A stretch of 64,000 nt of DNA from Paenibacillus daejeonensis DSM 15491 (GCF_000378385.1 NZ_KB899661.1:493474-557473); one strand, 5' to 3'. Numbered from the stretch's first letter, positions 1 to 9,679 are shown. Numbers and translations are program-made. Notes: generated by a model not told the origin, from the letters alone.

Positions 1-2616
1 TATAGTCTGGACAGCGGTACGGTTCATCCAGCGAACCCGACGATCTTTACCGTCGAAAGTGATGAGTTTACCTTAACCAACCCGACAAAACCAGGGTATA
101 CCTTTGCAGGATGGACGGGAACAGGACTGTCCGAACAAGCCCAGACCGTAACGGTAGAACAAGGTTCTATAGGCAATCGCAGCTACACCGCGACATGGAC
201 AGCCATGACTTCTACCGTGACGTTGGACGACAACGGTGGCAGTGGTGGCAGCGGTAGTGTGACTGCTACTTATGACCAGCCTATGCCGGCTGCAACAACG
301 CCGAGTCGGGCCGGATATACATTCCTCGGCTATTTTGATCACACAGGCAACGATGCAATAAAGTATTACAATGAGAACATGAGCAGTGAAAGAAACTGGG
401 ATAAAACCGATGCATCCACGACGCTCTATGCCGTGTGGACGGAGATCGATCATGTGACGATTCAATATGCCGTTAATCATGCCGACTATGGTACAGTCAG
501 CCAGACCTATGAATCGTTGAACCCCGAGAACGGTACGGCAACGGGTTCGGTAGCAACAGCAAATCCGGGTTATTACTTTGTAGAATGGCAGAACGCTAAC
601 GGTGAATCTGTCAGCACAAGTGTTAGCTTTGACCCGCAGAAGGAAGATTCAGGTAGTTACGTGGCAGCAACCTATACGGCTGTGTTTGCAGCTGAAATCT
701 ACACGATAACGTATGATCTTGACGCGTGGACGGTCGATCCGTTGAATCCTGCAACATACACCGTCGAGAGTGAGGACTTTACCTTAACTAACCCAACAAA
801 AGCAGGGTATACCTTTGCGGGATGGACGGGAACGGGGCTGTCCGAGCCAACTCTTACGGTCACGGTAGCCAAAGGTTCTACAGGCGATCGCAGCTACACA
901 GCGACATGGACAGCCGTACAAGCAACGGGAGACTATATCGTCATTGGTACCGTAATTGACGACAGCACGCCTCCGGTTAACCTTCCGGGAGCAACTGTGA
1001 AAATTGTGAAGGGTAATACCCAATACGGAAACACGGCGACCACAGATGCCGCAGGCCATTTCACAATCCATGATGTACCAGCGGGGACGTATAACCTGAC
1101 AATCACGCTGGGCGAAAAGACAGCCATTATTGCGATTGTCGTCGGAGGGGTTGAACAGGTTGTAGATCTTGGGAACGTCATATTCCCCTACAACGCTAGC
1201 AGTGCCTTGAAGCTGCAAGGCAGTGGCACACCACCAATCGTCATCGATAATCTGCATCCAGAATCCGTAGATTACCTGCTCCACGAGTATGGAAATACAG
1301 GGTTCACACGGGTTGAAATGATTATCGAAAAAGTGGATGAAACGACGAACGATGCGGATATCTTGGATGCCATGATGAAGATCAATACGAACGCGCGGAA
1401 CAATAATACGACCATCGGGCTATATCTGGACATGATTATTGAAAAATTTTATCGTGTAACCGAAGCCGACAATTGGAATTCCGAGGGACTGATTGAACAA
1501 ACCAATGGACTTATCAAAGTCATGATTCCTATTCCTGCGGAATTGCAAGGAAAGTCGAGTTATACCGTGTATCGTTATCACGGAAACGAAGTCAATGTAA
1601 TTCGCACGGTTGCTAATGCCGATGGAGAGTATCTCACTCTGGATTCGTCCGATTGGACACTAACCTTATATGTGAAGAACTTCTCTGTCTATGGGATCGC
1701 TTATCCTAACGCTAGTGCTCCGCCCGTTACGCAGAACCCGCCAGTTACTGGCGAAGCAACTAAGTTCACGATTACCTTTGACGTGGACGGGGGCACGCAA
1801 GCACCAGCAGCGCAATCGGTTGTCGGCGGGGAGCTATTGACAAAGCCAGCTGATCCAATCCGAGCTGGTTACACCTTTGCAGGCTGGTATCAAGCAGATG
1901 GCACAGAGTGGAATTTCGGAACCGACAAGGTGGACTCCAATCTGACCTTGACTGCTAAATGGACACCTGCCATTGACAAGGACAATCATTTTGCTTACAT
2001 GCAAGGCTATCCTGACGTAACCTTCGCTCCGCAAAAGAATATGACACGAGCAGAAGTGACGGTCATGTTCGCGCGGCTGCTGGTCGAGAAAATGGATATA
2101 AACCAAACCTATCCATCTCAATTTAAAGATGTGGATCCAGTGAGATGGTATGCCAATGCGATCGGCTACATGGAGCAATTCGGCATCATTACGGGCTATG
2201 CCGACGGATCCTTTAGACCGGATGCGACCATTACCCGAGCAGAGTTTGCCGCTATTGCCTCCCGATTTGATAAGTTGGTCACAGGCGAGCCTATTACGTT
2301 CACGGATATTCCCGAGAATTACTGGGCGAGAGATTACATTGCCTCTGCTGCTGCCAAAGGGTGGATTCAAGGCTATCCAGATGGAACCTTCAAACCTGGC
2401 AACTACATCACGCGTGCGGAAGTGGTAAGCTTGGTCAATCGTATGCTGGAACGATCTGCTGACAGAAGTTATGTAGACCTTAATAAAGCTCAGCTCAATC
2501 AATATGTAGACTTAACGAACGTGCACTGGGCGTACTACGATATTATGGAAGCTACCAATAGACATGATTATGAGAAGAACGCAGACAGTGAAACTTGGAT
2601 CAGTCATACCAAGTAA
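1..2616 (+). CDS. SLH-domain surface protein with InlB-type repeats, 5' truncated by window
   Basis: The frame is open from base 1, so the start and any signal peptide lie upstream; 871 codons are visible. Seen: several InlB/Listeria-Bacteroides type repeats (GYTFAGW motifs near codons 37, 200 and 620), a carboxypeptidase-regulatory-like beta-sandwich at about codons 315-375 (TTDAAGHFTIHDVPAGTYNL), a middle region I do not recognise, and three SLH modules at about codons 660-825 (for example GYADGSFRPDATITRAEF and GYPDGTFKPGNYITRAEV). SLH modules bind pyruvylated secondary wall polymers, so the protein should be displayed on the cell wall; the repeats suggest an adhesive or structural stalk. 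A tail of about 50 residues follows the last SLH. A strong terminator follows. The ligand is unknown. Confidence 0.85.
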   Translation, partial: YSLDSGTVHPANPTIFTVESDEFTLTNPTKPGYTFAGWTGTGLSEQAQTVTVEQGSIGNRSYTATWTAMTSTVTLDDNGGSGGSGSVTATYDQPMPAATTPSRAGYTFLGYFDHTGNDAIKYYNENMSSERNWDKTDASTTLYAVWTEIDHVTIQYAVNHADYGTVSQTYESLNPENGTATGSVATANPGYYFVEWQNANGESVSTSVSFDPQKEDSGSYVAATYTAVFAAEIYTITYDLDAWTVDPLNPATYTVESEDFTLTNPTKAGYTFAGWTGTGLSEPTLTVTVAKGSTGDRSYTATWTAVQATGDYIVIGTVIDDSTPPVNLPGATVKIVKGNTQYGNTATTDAAGHFTIHDVPAGTYNLTITLGEKTAIIAIVVGGVEQVVDLGNVIFPYNASSALKLQGSGTPPIVIDNLHPESVDYLLHEYGNTGFTRVEMIIEKVDETTNDADILDAMMKINTNARNNNTTIGLYLDMIIEKFYRVTEADNWNSEGLIEQTNGLIKVMIPIPAELQGKSSYTVYRYHGNEVNVIRTVANADGEYLTLDSSDWTLTLYVKNFSVYGIAYPNASAPPVTQNPPVTGEATKFTITFDVDGGTQAPAAQSVVGGELLTKPADPIRAGYTFAGWYQADGTEWNFGTDKVDSNLTLTAKWTPAIDKDNHFAYMQGYPDVTFAPQKNMTRAEVTVMFARLLVEKMDINQTYPSQFKDVDPVRWYANAIGYMEQFGIITGYADGSFRPDATITRAEFAAIASRFDKLVTGEPITFTDIPENYWARDYIASAAAKGWIQGYPDGTFKPGNYITRAEVVSLVNRMLERSADRSYVDLNKAQLNQYVDLTNVHWAYYDIMEATNRHDYEKNADSETWISHTK

Positions 2617-2642
2617 GCGAGAATGGCTCATAAGATTAAGAA

Positions 2643-2687
2643 AGCGGACGAGGGAAGCAAGTTGCTTCCATTCGTCCGCTTTTTTTG
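2643..2687 (+). terminator. Rho-independent terminator after the SLH protein
   Basis: A long near-perfect hairpin (AGCGGACGAGGGAAGCAA paired with TTGCTTCCATTCGTCCGCT) ends in a run of seven T. It lies 27 bases after the stop codon and about 20 bases before the stop of the convergent sigma-factor gene. Confidence 0.9.
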
Positions 2688-2709
2688 TGTGCTTGAGTCT
2701 CCCTACGCA

Positions 2710-4329
2710 CTAGTTTTGATTCATAAACATCATTGTGGAAATGCCTTTTTGCCGATGCGGTTCAGGTACTTTTAACATGCCGATATCGACCAAATGTTTG
2801 AGGACGTAGGTGCTCATTTTTCCCGATGACATGCTGTTCTGCGACCAGTAGCGCACATACTTATGTGCATGGGCTGGCTGACCCTCCAGTTGTAATTGAT
2901 AGACAGCCTGATCCAATTTCAATGCAGCTTCTTTCATTCGTGCAGATGGCTGCAAGAGCAGCGCATGCAGGCGCTCTTCGGTATGCTTATTTTGACTATA
3001 CACAATGTTGATCTCCGGATCGGATTCCGTTTGCAGCAAATATTGCTTATCGAAAAGACGTCGGTAGGCATCGATGTTCGTATGGTCTTGGGGTAAATCT
3101 CCATTAATGACGTGCATGAGGCTGATGAAGTCCGAGCTTAGATTGTCTCTCCAGCCGCCCTGCCTGCCGCACCACCACGTATCGACTTGCCAGGCCTTTA
3201 CTGCGTGGTCCTCGGAATTCCTGTTCATAAAGCCGCAGAACTCATACCACTTGCGGTCATAGCTCACGTCAAACGCTCTGTCGATCGTCGCATAGGCTGC
3301 GTAATGGCCACCATCTTTCCGACTCACGGACACCTCTTCATGGCTGACCTTATCCAGCTCTTCGAAGCTCAGTTGTTTGCCTGCATACGGAATCAGACTC
3401 CACAACAGCAAGTTAAAATCTCCGTCCGGGATATAGACACCCGTTTCTTTGAAGGCCTCCGCCATCGAGAAGAAGGTTTTGAAATAATGCTCCACAGCAA
3501 TCTCCGCGTATTGCTCATACACTCGGTGCAGAGCTTCACTTTTGGCTTGGGACGGATCCTCAATATACATATTCGTACGATATTTCCCGCCCGGCAGCTG
3601 ATCCAAGAAGCCATATTCCTCGAGCGCTGCGACTTCATCCTCTGTGTAGACAGGCGAAATGCCAAGCTCCTCGGCGATTTCTTTGACTGTGAGCGGCTTG
3701 GGATACGCGGCAAAAGCAATGTTTTGTCGGATCGCCGTCGATAGGAAGTCGGAGGTGTCGCCTTTGTTGCCCGGGGATCCGCTGTGCCCTAAACTAGACA
3801 TACGGATCGGATTAATTCCAAGATTGCCCATGGATCGAATGGTATGCATCTTGTGTTTCAGCTCCTTTTTCGCTTCGAATAAGTGCCATTTGACCGTGCC
3901 ACCCGAGAGCTCCATCGCAGCCGCAATTTCTCTGATTTTCATACCGCCGTAATAGTACTTGATGACGATTTCACGTTGCTGCTGAGATAAGTAGGCGATC
4001 TCCCGCCGCAACGCGCCCGCTGTTTCTTGACGGATCATCGTGTCGAGGCCCTCGTCTTGGGACATCAACTCATGATCATCGATCCGCAGTTGATTGGAGG
4101 CTTTCGCCTTCTCACCCACGTACCTCGCCCACACATAGTGAGCAATCTTGAAGACGTAGCTGTTCAGATCCAGGAACTCCGTCTTGGTGAGAAGCGTCTG
4201 ATAAACCTCCAGCGTGATGCGTCCCGCCAGCTCCTCGGCTTCGGCGATATGGCGCGTTTTGTTCAATGCAAATCCATACAGCGGCTTGATGTAATCCTGG
4301 ATGACACGGTCAGCTTGTTGTTTATCCAT
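2710..4329 (-). CDS. ECF-type sigma-70 family sigma factor with a long C-terminal extension
   Basis: Of 539 residues, only about the first 160 look like an ECF sigma factor: region 2 at about 5-75 (DYIKPLYGFALNKTRHIAEAEEL, then LDLNSYVFKIAHYVWARYV) and a region-4 helix-turn-helix at about 112-160 (LSQQQREIVIKYYYGG ... GGTVKWHLFEAKKELK). Usual ECF factors are 160-200 residues. The remaining 370 residues begin with a probable winged helix (about 195-250, TVKEIAEELGISPVYTEDEV) and continue into an aromatic-rich domain containing WWCGRQGGW, perhaps a built-in sensor replacing a separate anti-sigma factor (inference). An AAGGAG sits 9 bases before the ATG. It stands alone, convergent with the SLH gene. 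The sigma call is firm, the target regulon unknown. Confidence 0.8.
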   Translation of the reverse strand: MDKQQADRVIQDYIKPLYGFALNKTRHIAEAEELAGRITLEVYQTLLTKTEFLDLNSYVFKIAHYVWARYVGEKAKASNQLRIDDHELMSQDEGLDTMIRQETAGALRREIAYLSQQQREIVIKYYYGGMKIREIAAAMELSGGTVKWHLFEAKKELKHKMHTIRSMGNLGINPIRMSSLGHSGSPGNKGDTSDFLSTAIRQNIAFAAYPKPLTVKEIAEELGISPVYTEDEVAALEEYGFLDQLPGGKYRTNMYIEDPSQAKSEALHRVYEQYAEIAVEHYFKTFFSMAEAFKETGVYIPDGDFNLLLWSLIPYAGKQLSFEELDKVSHEEVSVSRKDGGHYAAYATIDRAFDVSYDRKWYEFCGFMNRNSEDHAVKAWQVDTWWCGRQGGWRDNLSSDFISLMHVINGDLPQDHTNIDAYRRLFDKQYLLQTESDPEINIVYSQNKHTEERLHALLLQPSARMKEAALKLDQAVYQLQLEGQPAHAHKYVRYWSQNSMSSGKMSTYVLKHLVDIGMLKVPEPHRQKGISTMMFMNQN

Positions 4330-4438
4330 GACTGAAAGCTCCTTCTTTGCGGTGGCACTTATCTAAATACTGCACGGAAAACGAAAAAGGTTGGGGCGAG
4401 GAGGAAAATTTTTTTTGAATACGTCAAGAGTAGCTTAT

Positions 4439-5056
4439 CTATCTTGCTGAGCCAGGACGGGTGGCAAGCTGGTGTCGCTTCCATAACCAGCCTTGGCTAA
4501 GCTCGTCCAGAGCGACCTTGCTAATGCGTACCGGTGGCTTCTGCTCTTGGGGCCCAGCTGTGGTACGTGCGATAAAACGGAGAGGTTTAGTGAAGCCCTT
4601 GACCTGATGGGCCACCTCCTCATAGATGCCGTAGGCCCGCGGCTGATGGACACGGATGTCCTCGTATCGATAGGTCTTCCCGTCCTCTTCATCCATCCGA
4701 TACCCCTTGGGAAAAGAAAGCATCAGGTACGGCAGCTCGTCCTCCGCCCATTGCTCCCCATCAGGAAACGCTAGGCCTTCATGACGCACAAATAACCCCG
4801 TCGGCCCTTCGCCTGTCGAGAGAACGATGGAAAAAACAAAATGAGGATAATAATCCGGTTTCTCTTGGGCAGTGAAGTATCCATAATAGGTTTCGTACGC
4901 CTCCACCACCGCCCCGGCCTCCTCTTGTGGCTGCCCTTGGCCCGTCTGATGGAATCGCGCTTGCTTGGTTTGAAGGAGCTCCACCACACCCTGGAACTCA
5001 CTCGGTGTAACCAAGAATTTCAGCTTGTAGAAGCCGCTGTTCTGGACTCGGCTCAT
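4439..5056 (-). CDS. Unrecognised protein, 205 residues
   Basis: The start at 5056 is chosen because GGGAGGG lies 7 bases upstream; longer readings start inside the divergent promoter region. The product begins MSRVQNSGFYKLKFLVTP, has no signal peptide or membrane segment, and is acidic in the middle (DGEQWAEDELPYLMLSFP, MDEEDGKTYRYEDI). No motif allows a family call. It is probably cytoplasmic and is divergently arranged with the secreted protein at 5221. Coding is supported by the ribosome-binding site, the clean frame and a composition like its neighbours. Function unknown. Confidence 0.6.
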   Translation of the reverse strand: MSRVQNSGFYKLKFLVTPSEFQGVVELLQTKQARFHQTGQGQPQEEAGAVVEAYETYYGYFTAQEKPDYYPHFVFSIVLSTGEGPTGLFVRHEGLAFPDGEQWAEDELPYLMLSFPKGYRMDEEDGKTYRYEDIRVHQPRAYGIYEEVAHQVKGFTKPLRFIARTTAGPQEQKPPVRISKVALDELSQGWLWKRHQLATRPGSAR

Positions 5057-5220
5057 TGCTTTTCCCTCCCGTGCGTATGAGTTGTACTGTGATTCTACCA
5101 TGATATGGGTGAGGGAGTAAGGGCAGGTTGATGTAACTTGTACATAGGTGCTCCCCGGCGAACGGGTGCAACATTCGATGGGAACTTTTCGTTTCTTAAA
5201 TAGAAAAGGGGGAGTATTCC

Positions 5221-5925
5221 TTGCAAACATCGATTCGTCGTCTGTCGTTGCTGTCCTTGTTGTCGGTTGCAATACTTGCACCAGGTTTTGGGTTCTTGCC
5301 CGCGCCGACCGCCCATGCGCTCTCTTGCGTGGGATTCACTGTAGAGGAAGCCTATGAACGTTACGAAGCCGTCATTGTCGGTCAAGTGGATGCCATGGAA
5401 CGGTATGGCGAGACGGGTGAATACAATCAAACCGAGGTCACCGTCCTTCGCAGCTTCAAAACGATTGAAGACCGGCAGTTGTCCGTGCTTGAAGATGCCT
5501 TCTGGGGTGCTGGCTTTGCCTCAAGCGAGGTCGGCGGTCACTACTTGATGTATCTAAATAAGACGGACGATGGTTGGGAGCAGCCGCTCTGTTCTCCCGG
5601 CATGCTGATCGAACACAAAGTGGAAGACCTGAAATGGCTCGAGGATAAGGAGATTCCTCTCCAACCGTTGGATGCCAACAGCGATGGACCTATTTCCGTC
5701 CTGGAAGCGCCCGCCGAAGGCAGCGGCGCAGACACGGGGGAGAGCCTGCCGCAACAGCGAGTGACGGCTGAGACGGTAGCGGCCGACGGCATGTCTAAGT
5801 TGGCAACCGTAGATAGCAATAGTTCGCGCGTCATTTGGACCATCTTACTTAGCATCAGCGCCGTACTCGCAGGCGCCGCCGTGTGGATCTACGCTGCACG
5901 CAACCGGAAGGGCAAAATGAAATAA
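5221..5925 (+). CDS. Secreted, C-terminally membrane-anchored protein, possibly NTR/TIMP-like
   Basis: TTG start preceded by GGGGGAG 6-7 bases upstream; 234 residues. A signal peptide (RRLSLLSLLSVAILAPGFGF ... PTAHA) precedes a mature N-terminus with the conserved look SCVGFTVEEAYERYEAVIVGQV, then beta-rich sequence ending in a second cysteine (LCSPGM near residue 127). This resembles small Gram-positive proteins with a netrin/TIMP-like fold, where the first cysteine lies close to the mature terminus; that assignment is tentative. A Ser/Gly/Glu-rich linker leads to one C-terminal membrane helix (VIWTILLSISAVLAGAAVWIYAA) and a basic tail, so the domain would be displayed outside the membrane. 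No clear partner genes. Confidence 0.65.
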   Translation: MQTSIRRLSLLSLLSVAILAPGFGFLPAPTAHALSCVGFTVEEAYERYEAVIVGQVDAMERYGETGEYNQTEVTVLRSFKTIEDRQLSVLEDAFWGAGFASSEVGGHYLMYLNKTDDGWEQPLCSPGMLIEHKVEDLKWLEDKEIPLQPLDANSDGPISVLEAPAEGSGADTGESLPQQRVTAETVAADGMSKLATVDSNSSRVIWTILLSISAVLAGAAVWIYAARNRKGKMK

Positions 5926-5977
5926 TCGCGCTCCAAGCCGAGATGGAGATTCATCGAGGACCGCACACAAATAAACA

Positions 5978-6137
5978 CGAAATTTCATACTTATTCGAGC
6001 GATTTCGTCTAAAAATCTCAATTAAGCTCGAAAATTCATATCTATTGGAGTAAAATCGGCTCATTAACTAAAATATATGCGAAAAATCGTGTCTATTGTC
6101 ATTGGGCGGTCACCCAAGTAGATAGGAAATTCTATAC
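5978..6137. repeat. Intergenic repeat element, three ~51-bp direct units plus a partial inverted unit
   Basis: Units begin at 5978, 6029 and 6080 with CGAAATTTCATACTTATTCG, CGAAAATTCATATCTATTGG and CGAAAAATCGTGTCTATTG, a spacing of exactly 51 bases twice. Between 6113 and 6137 the text AGTAGATAGGAAATTCTAT resembles the same unit inverted. There is no reading frame. It fills the gap between the secreted protein and the convergent ABC-F gene. The ~50-base period matches the other repeat elements in this window. Confidence 0.7.
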
Positions 6138-6151
6138 TTTTTTGAATGTTG

Positions 6152-6190
6152 AAAAAGACACTGAGATTTTATCATCATCAGTGTCTTTTT
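6152..6190 (-). terminator. Bidirectional terminator, end of ABC-F gene
   Basis: AAAAAGACACTGA and TCAGTGTCTTTTT form a 13-bp stem around a 13-base loop, with a T run on either strand. It lies 26 bases beyond the ABC-F stop on the minus strand and would also end transcripts coming from the left. Confidence 0.85.
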
Positions 6191-6215
6191 GGCGATCCTT
6201 TTCCACGAACCCACC

Positions 6216-7964
6216 TTACAGCAACTTCAGTAGCTCATCTAGCTCATCAACAAAACCTTTTGCGAGCTCAAAATTCGTATCTTGTAAAGCCAGCTCGATT
6301 TTCATTTCAATTGATTTCTTCTTTTGTTCCAGTTCTAGATAATCTTTATTAAAATGACTAGCATAAATCATCTGTCTAAATTTTCGCATACTCATTTTTC
6401 GGATGGTCTGATCTTCAATGAGCAAAACATAATCCATCCCATTTACAACCGTGTAGAAATCATGAGATATCATGAGAATTGCACCTTTATAGTCTTGGAT
6501 CGCATTCTCCAGTGCAATTTGCGTGTAGGTGTCTAAATGGCTTGTCGGTTCATCAAGAAGCAATACGTCTGCTTTACTGGCAGCAACTTTAGCCAATTGA
6601 AGAATGTTTTTTTCTCCCCCCGACAGAGATTCAATCTTTTGATCAAGGATGTCTCCTTCAAGCCCATAGTTTGAAAGATACGATCTAATTGCATCATATG
6701 TTTTGAACCCAGCATCAATGAATTCTTCCAGGATGGTGTTCGAATCCTTGAGCATTTCGCCTTGCTGCTGAGATAAATAAGCCACTTTCACATCTGCATT
6801 GATTTCAATGGAATCCTGGTTATTTTTGAAGATGTCTCGGAGTAAAGTCGTCTTCCCGGTACCGTTTGGACCGATAATGGCTACTTTATCTGTCGATTTG
6901 ATCTCAAAATTAACCTTGTCTAACAGCAACTCATCAAAAGAAACGCGATAATCATTCACATTGATTACAACCGTGTCTTCCATCTCATTCATCTCATGGT
7001 CCATACCAAAGTGAATCTTCGGTTGCTTAATATCAACAAACGGCGCTTTAATTCTCCGTGCTTCCAGTCTCTCTTGAAACTTAACTCGGGCTTTTAGCGC
7101 TCTGCCTTTCGATGGATCTGCATGGACCGTAGCGATTTCTCTCAGGGTATGAATTAAATCTTCGTTTCTCTTCACCTCTTCATCTTCAGCGACTGCAATT
7201 TCTTGCAGCTCAATTTTAGTCTGAAGTAGCGAAAAATTATAATCTATATATTGCCCGTCAAACGCTTGGACCTCTGTGTTTTCAAGGTGAATCATTTTGT
7301 TGAAACAATGGTTTAATAGATAGCGGTTGTGCGTCACCACGAGCAGCATGCCCTTGTGAAAATTAATAAGGTTTTTTAGCCCATTTAGGTTCTCAAAGTC
7401 TAGAAACACATCGGGTTCGTCCATAATCAATAAGTCTGGACTCGTCAGCATTTCCTTCATCACTTGGATCAGTTTGAATTCCCCGCCACTCAACTCGGCT
7501 ACCCTTTGATCTTTTAACTTCATGAGATTGGCTAGATTTAGTTTCTTCTTAATCTTGCTTTCAAAATCATCCCCACCCATGGCTTCCAATGCATCCAAAG
7601 CGAATTGATACTTTTCGAGCAATGCGTCCATATCCGAGGAGGTTTCCATCTCCGTAAAAATCGCTGTGATTTCATTTTGGATCTGAATGAATGCTTCGCC
7701 AAGATATTCAAAAACGGTGATTTCTTTCGTTGTGTCTACTTGTGAGAACTGACTGACATACCCTATTTTGCATGTCGGGTCGATCTCTAACTTGCCATCG
7801 AACAAATATTTTTCCGGATCCATCAGGATATCGATCAGGGTACTTTTCCCACTGCCACTTGTTCCTATAAAGGCGCAATGCTGCCCCTCTTCAATCGTAA
7901 AGGAGATGTTTTTGTAGAGCTCTTTTTGCGGGAATGAGAAGGATAATTCATTAACTGTTATCAT
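6216..7964 (-). CDS. ABC-F family ATPase (ribosome-associated)
   Basis: 582 residues with two ABC ATPase domains and no membrane segment, the hallmark of ABC-F proteins, which act on the ribosomal E site and in many cases protect it from antibiotics. First domain: Walker A GTSGSGKST (about 34-42), signature LSGGE, Walker B LLIMDEPD. Second domain: Walker A GPNGTGKTT, signature LSGGEKN, Walker B LLLDEPTSH. A linker region lies between them and a charged helical C-terminus follows. It lies 40 bases after the preceding ABC-F gene and may be co-transcribed. It is visibly more AT-rich than that neighbour, which suggests transfer from elsewhere. An antibiotic-resistance role (Lsa/Msr/Vga-like) is possible but not shown. 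Confidence 0.85.
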   Translation of the reverse strand: MITVNELSFSFPQKELYKNISFTIEEGQHCAFIGTSGSGKSTLIDILMDPEKYLFDGKLEIDPTCKIGYVSQFSQVDTTKEITVFEYLGEAFIQIQNEITAIFTEMETSSDMDALLEKYQFALDALEAMGGDDFESKIKKKLNLANLMKLKDQRVAELSGGEFKLIQVMKEMLTSPDLLIMDEPDVFLDFENLNGLKNLINFHKGMLLVVTHNRYLLNHCFNKMIHLENTEVQAFDGQYIDYNFSLLQTKIELQEIAVAEDEEVKRNEDLIHTLREIATVHADPSKGRALKARVKFQERLEARRIKAPFVDIKQPKIHFGMDHEMNEMEDTVVINVNDYRVSFDELLLDKVNFEIKSTDKVAIIGPNGTGKTTLLRDIFKNNQDSIEINADVKVAYLSQQQGEMLKDSNTILEEFIDAGFKTYDAIRSYLSNYGLEGDILDQKIESLSGGEKNILQLAKVAASKADVLLLDEPTSHLDTYTQIALENAIQDYKGAILMISHDFYTVVNGMDYVLLIEDQTIRKMSMRKFRQMIYASHFNKDYLELEQKKKSIEMKIELALQDTNFELAKGFVDELDELLKLL

Positions 7965-8004
7965 TGTGTGCCTTTCTTGTACCTAAGATGGTGACCATTC
8001 AATT

Positions 8005-9579
8005 CTACAAACTCTGCTCCGTTACGCCCGTCACCGGGTCGAAGGTTAACATTTTCGTACCAATCTTATCAATGAAGAAGCGATCATGACTGACCGTAAT
8101 GACGGCACCGGGAAAATGGATGAGCGCTTGCTCCATGACCTGTATACTCGTGAGATCCAGATGGTTGGTAGGCTCGTCCAAGACAATCACCGCCGCACCC
8201 GATAGCAGACACTTGGCAAGCGCCACGCGAGCCTTCTGTCCGCCGGAGAGATTGCCGATCATTTTGCTCAGATCCGCCTCCGAGAATTGCAGCATGGCTA
8301 GGAATTTGGCCACCTTCTTGCGCGGGGCGTCCAGTCCCAATCCATACGTATTCACCGAGTGACTGACGGTATCCTTGGGATCAAGCTCCTCCCACATTCG
8401 GTTGAAGTAGGCGTAGCTAACGCCCTTCTCCCAGGTCACCTCTCCTGACTCCGGCTTCTCCGCCTCGGTAAGAATCTTGATAAGCGTGGACTTCCCGCTG
8501 CCGTTCGGTCCTGTGATCACCAAGCGATCTTCCTTCTGAATATCGAAGCTCACATTCTCGAAGATCTGCCTGCCTTCGTAGGTCTGCCCGATCTTCTTCA
8601 CTTCGCATAGCTTGTCCGGGAAGCGCAGCCGCTCGTAAATATCGGTAATCAGCACGTTAACGGGATGCGGCTCAATCCGCTTCTTGTTATCCGCCAGTTT
8701 CCGCGACAGACGATCCTTGGATGCAGACTTCCTGTTCGCACGGTCGTCAATCGCCTCGGACTCCATGAGCAGCAACTGCTCCTCCCATTCGAACTGGCGG
8801 TCCAGCTCCTTCTTGCGCATCTTCTTCTTACGGACGTATTCGGTGTAGTTGCCTTCGTAGTGCTGAAAATGGTAATTTTCAATCTCAATCGTACGCGTGA
8901 CGACCTTGTCGATGAATTGCCGGTCATGCGACACCAGGATCATGGCGCCCTTGAACCGGTACAGCCACTGCTCCAGCCAGGTGATGCCTTCGATGTCCAA
9001 GTAATTGGTAGGCTCGTCGAGCAGCACGACATCCGGCAGCTCAATGAGCATCTTCGCGAGCGCCGCGCGGTTACGCCAGCCCCCGGACAACTCATCGATC
9101 GGCTGATTACGAGATCTATCGTTGAATCCTAGCTTCGTGAGCACGGTATTAATTTCGACGGACACGTTCCAGCCATCGAGATGGCCCATTTGCTCGAATA
9201 ACTCCGCCTGCCTCGCTAGCAGCTGCTCCATTTCGTTATTATCTGTAACTACACCTAGCTTATCTCCAACCTCTTGCAGCTCTCGTTCGATCTGAGCAAC
9301 CTGCTCGAAGCATCGTTCCAGTTCCTGCTGCACGGACAGGCTTCCGCTCAATTCCGAGAATTGCGAGAAATAGCCAATCTTCACCTGAGGATCGATCTCT
9401 ACTCTGCCGGACGTCGGCTCTTCTTTGCCCATAATGAGCTTAAATACCGTAGACTTCCCTGCACCGTTCCGGCCGATGAGGCCGATCCGTTCCCCTGGCA
9501 TCACTCGAAAATAAATATCGCGAAAGATCATAGTCTCTTCATACTTCTTTGTGACGTTCTCCAACCGTATCACACTCAT
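8005..9579 (-). CDS. ABC-F family ATPase (ribosome-associated)
   Basis: 524 residues from the ATG at 9579, chosen because AGAAGGGTGAG ends 4-10 bases upstream; a GTG three codons earlier would overlap it. Two ABC domains: Walker A GRNGAGKST and GPNGSGKST; signatures LSGGWRN and LSGGQKA; Walker B VVLLDEPTNYLD and VIVLDEPTNHLD; a charged linker (YVRKKKMRKKELDRQFEWEE) between them. No transmembrane part, so it acts in the cytoplasm on ribosomes rather than as a transporter. Base composition resembles the rest of the genome, unlike the downstream ABC-F gene. The subfamily, and whether it gives antibiotic protection or has a housekeeping role, cannot be decided by eye. Confidence 0.88.
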   Translation of the reverse strand: MSVIRLENVTKKYEETMIFRDIYFRVMPGERIGLIGRNGAGKSTVFKLIMGKEEPTSGRVEIDPQVKIGYFSQFSELSGSLSVQQELERCFEQVAQIERELQEVGDKLGVVTDNNEMEQLLARQAELFEQMGHLDGWNVSVEINTVLTKLGFNDRSRNQPIDELSGGWRNRAALAKMLIELPDVVLLDEPTNYLDIEGITWLEQWLYRFKGAMILVSHDRQFIDKVVTRTIEIENYHFQHYEGNYTEYVRKKKMRKKELDRQFEWEEQLLLMESEAIDDRANRKSASKDRLSRKLADNKKRIEPHPVNVLITDIYERLRFPDKLCEVKKIGQTYEGRQIFENVSFDIQKEDRLVITGPNGSGKSTLIKILTEAEKPESGEVTWEKGVSYAYFNRMWEELDPKDTVSHSVNTYGLGLDAPRKKVAKFLAMLQFSEADLSKMIGNLSGGQKARVALAKCLLSGAAVIVLDEPTNHLDLTSIQVMEQALIHFPGAVITVSHDRFFIDKIGTKMLTFDPVTGVTEQSL

Positions 9580-9641
9580 GGCTCTCACCCTTCTCGTTTC
9601 AACACGCTAGAGTGATTATACCATCCTCGTCTTCAGGTGGG

Positions 9642-9679
9642 GAAAAATAAAGCTCAAGCGCCAACAGCGCTTGAGCTTC
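9642..9679 (-). terminator. Terminator of the DJ-1/PfpI gene
   Basis: AGCTCAAGCGC and GCGCTTGAGCT form an 11-bp stem; read on the minus strand it is followed by TTATTTTTCC. It lies about 30 bases after the stop at 9708. Confidence 0.85.
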
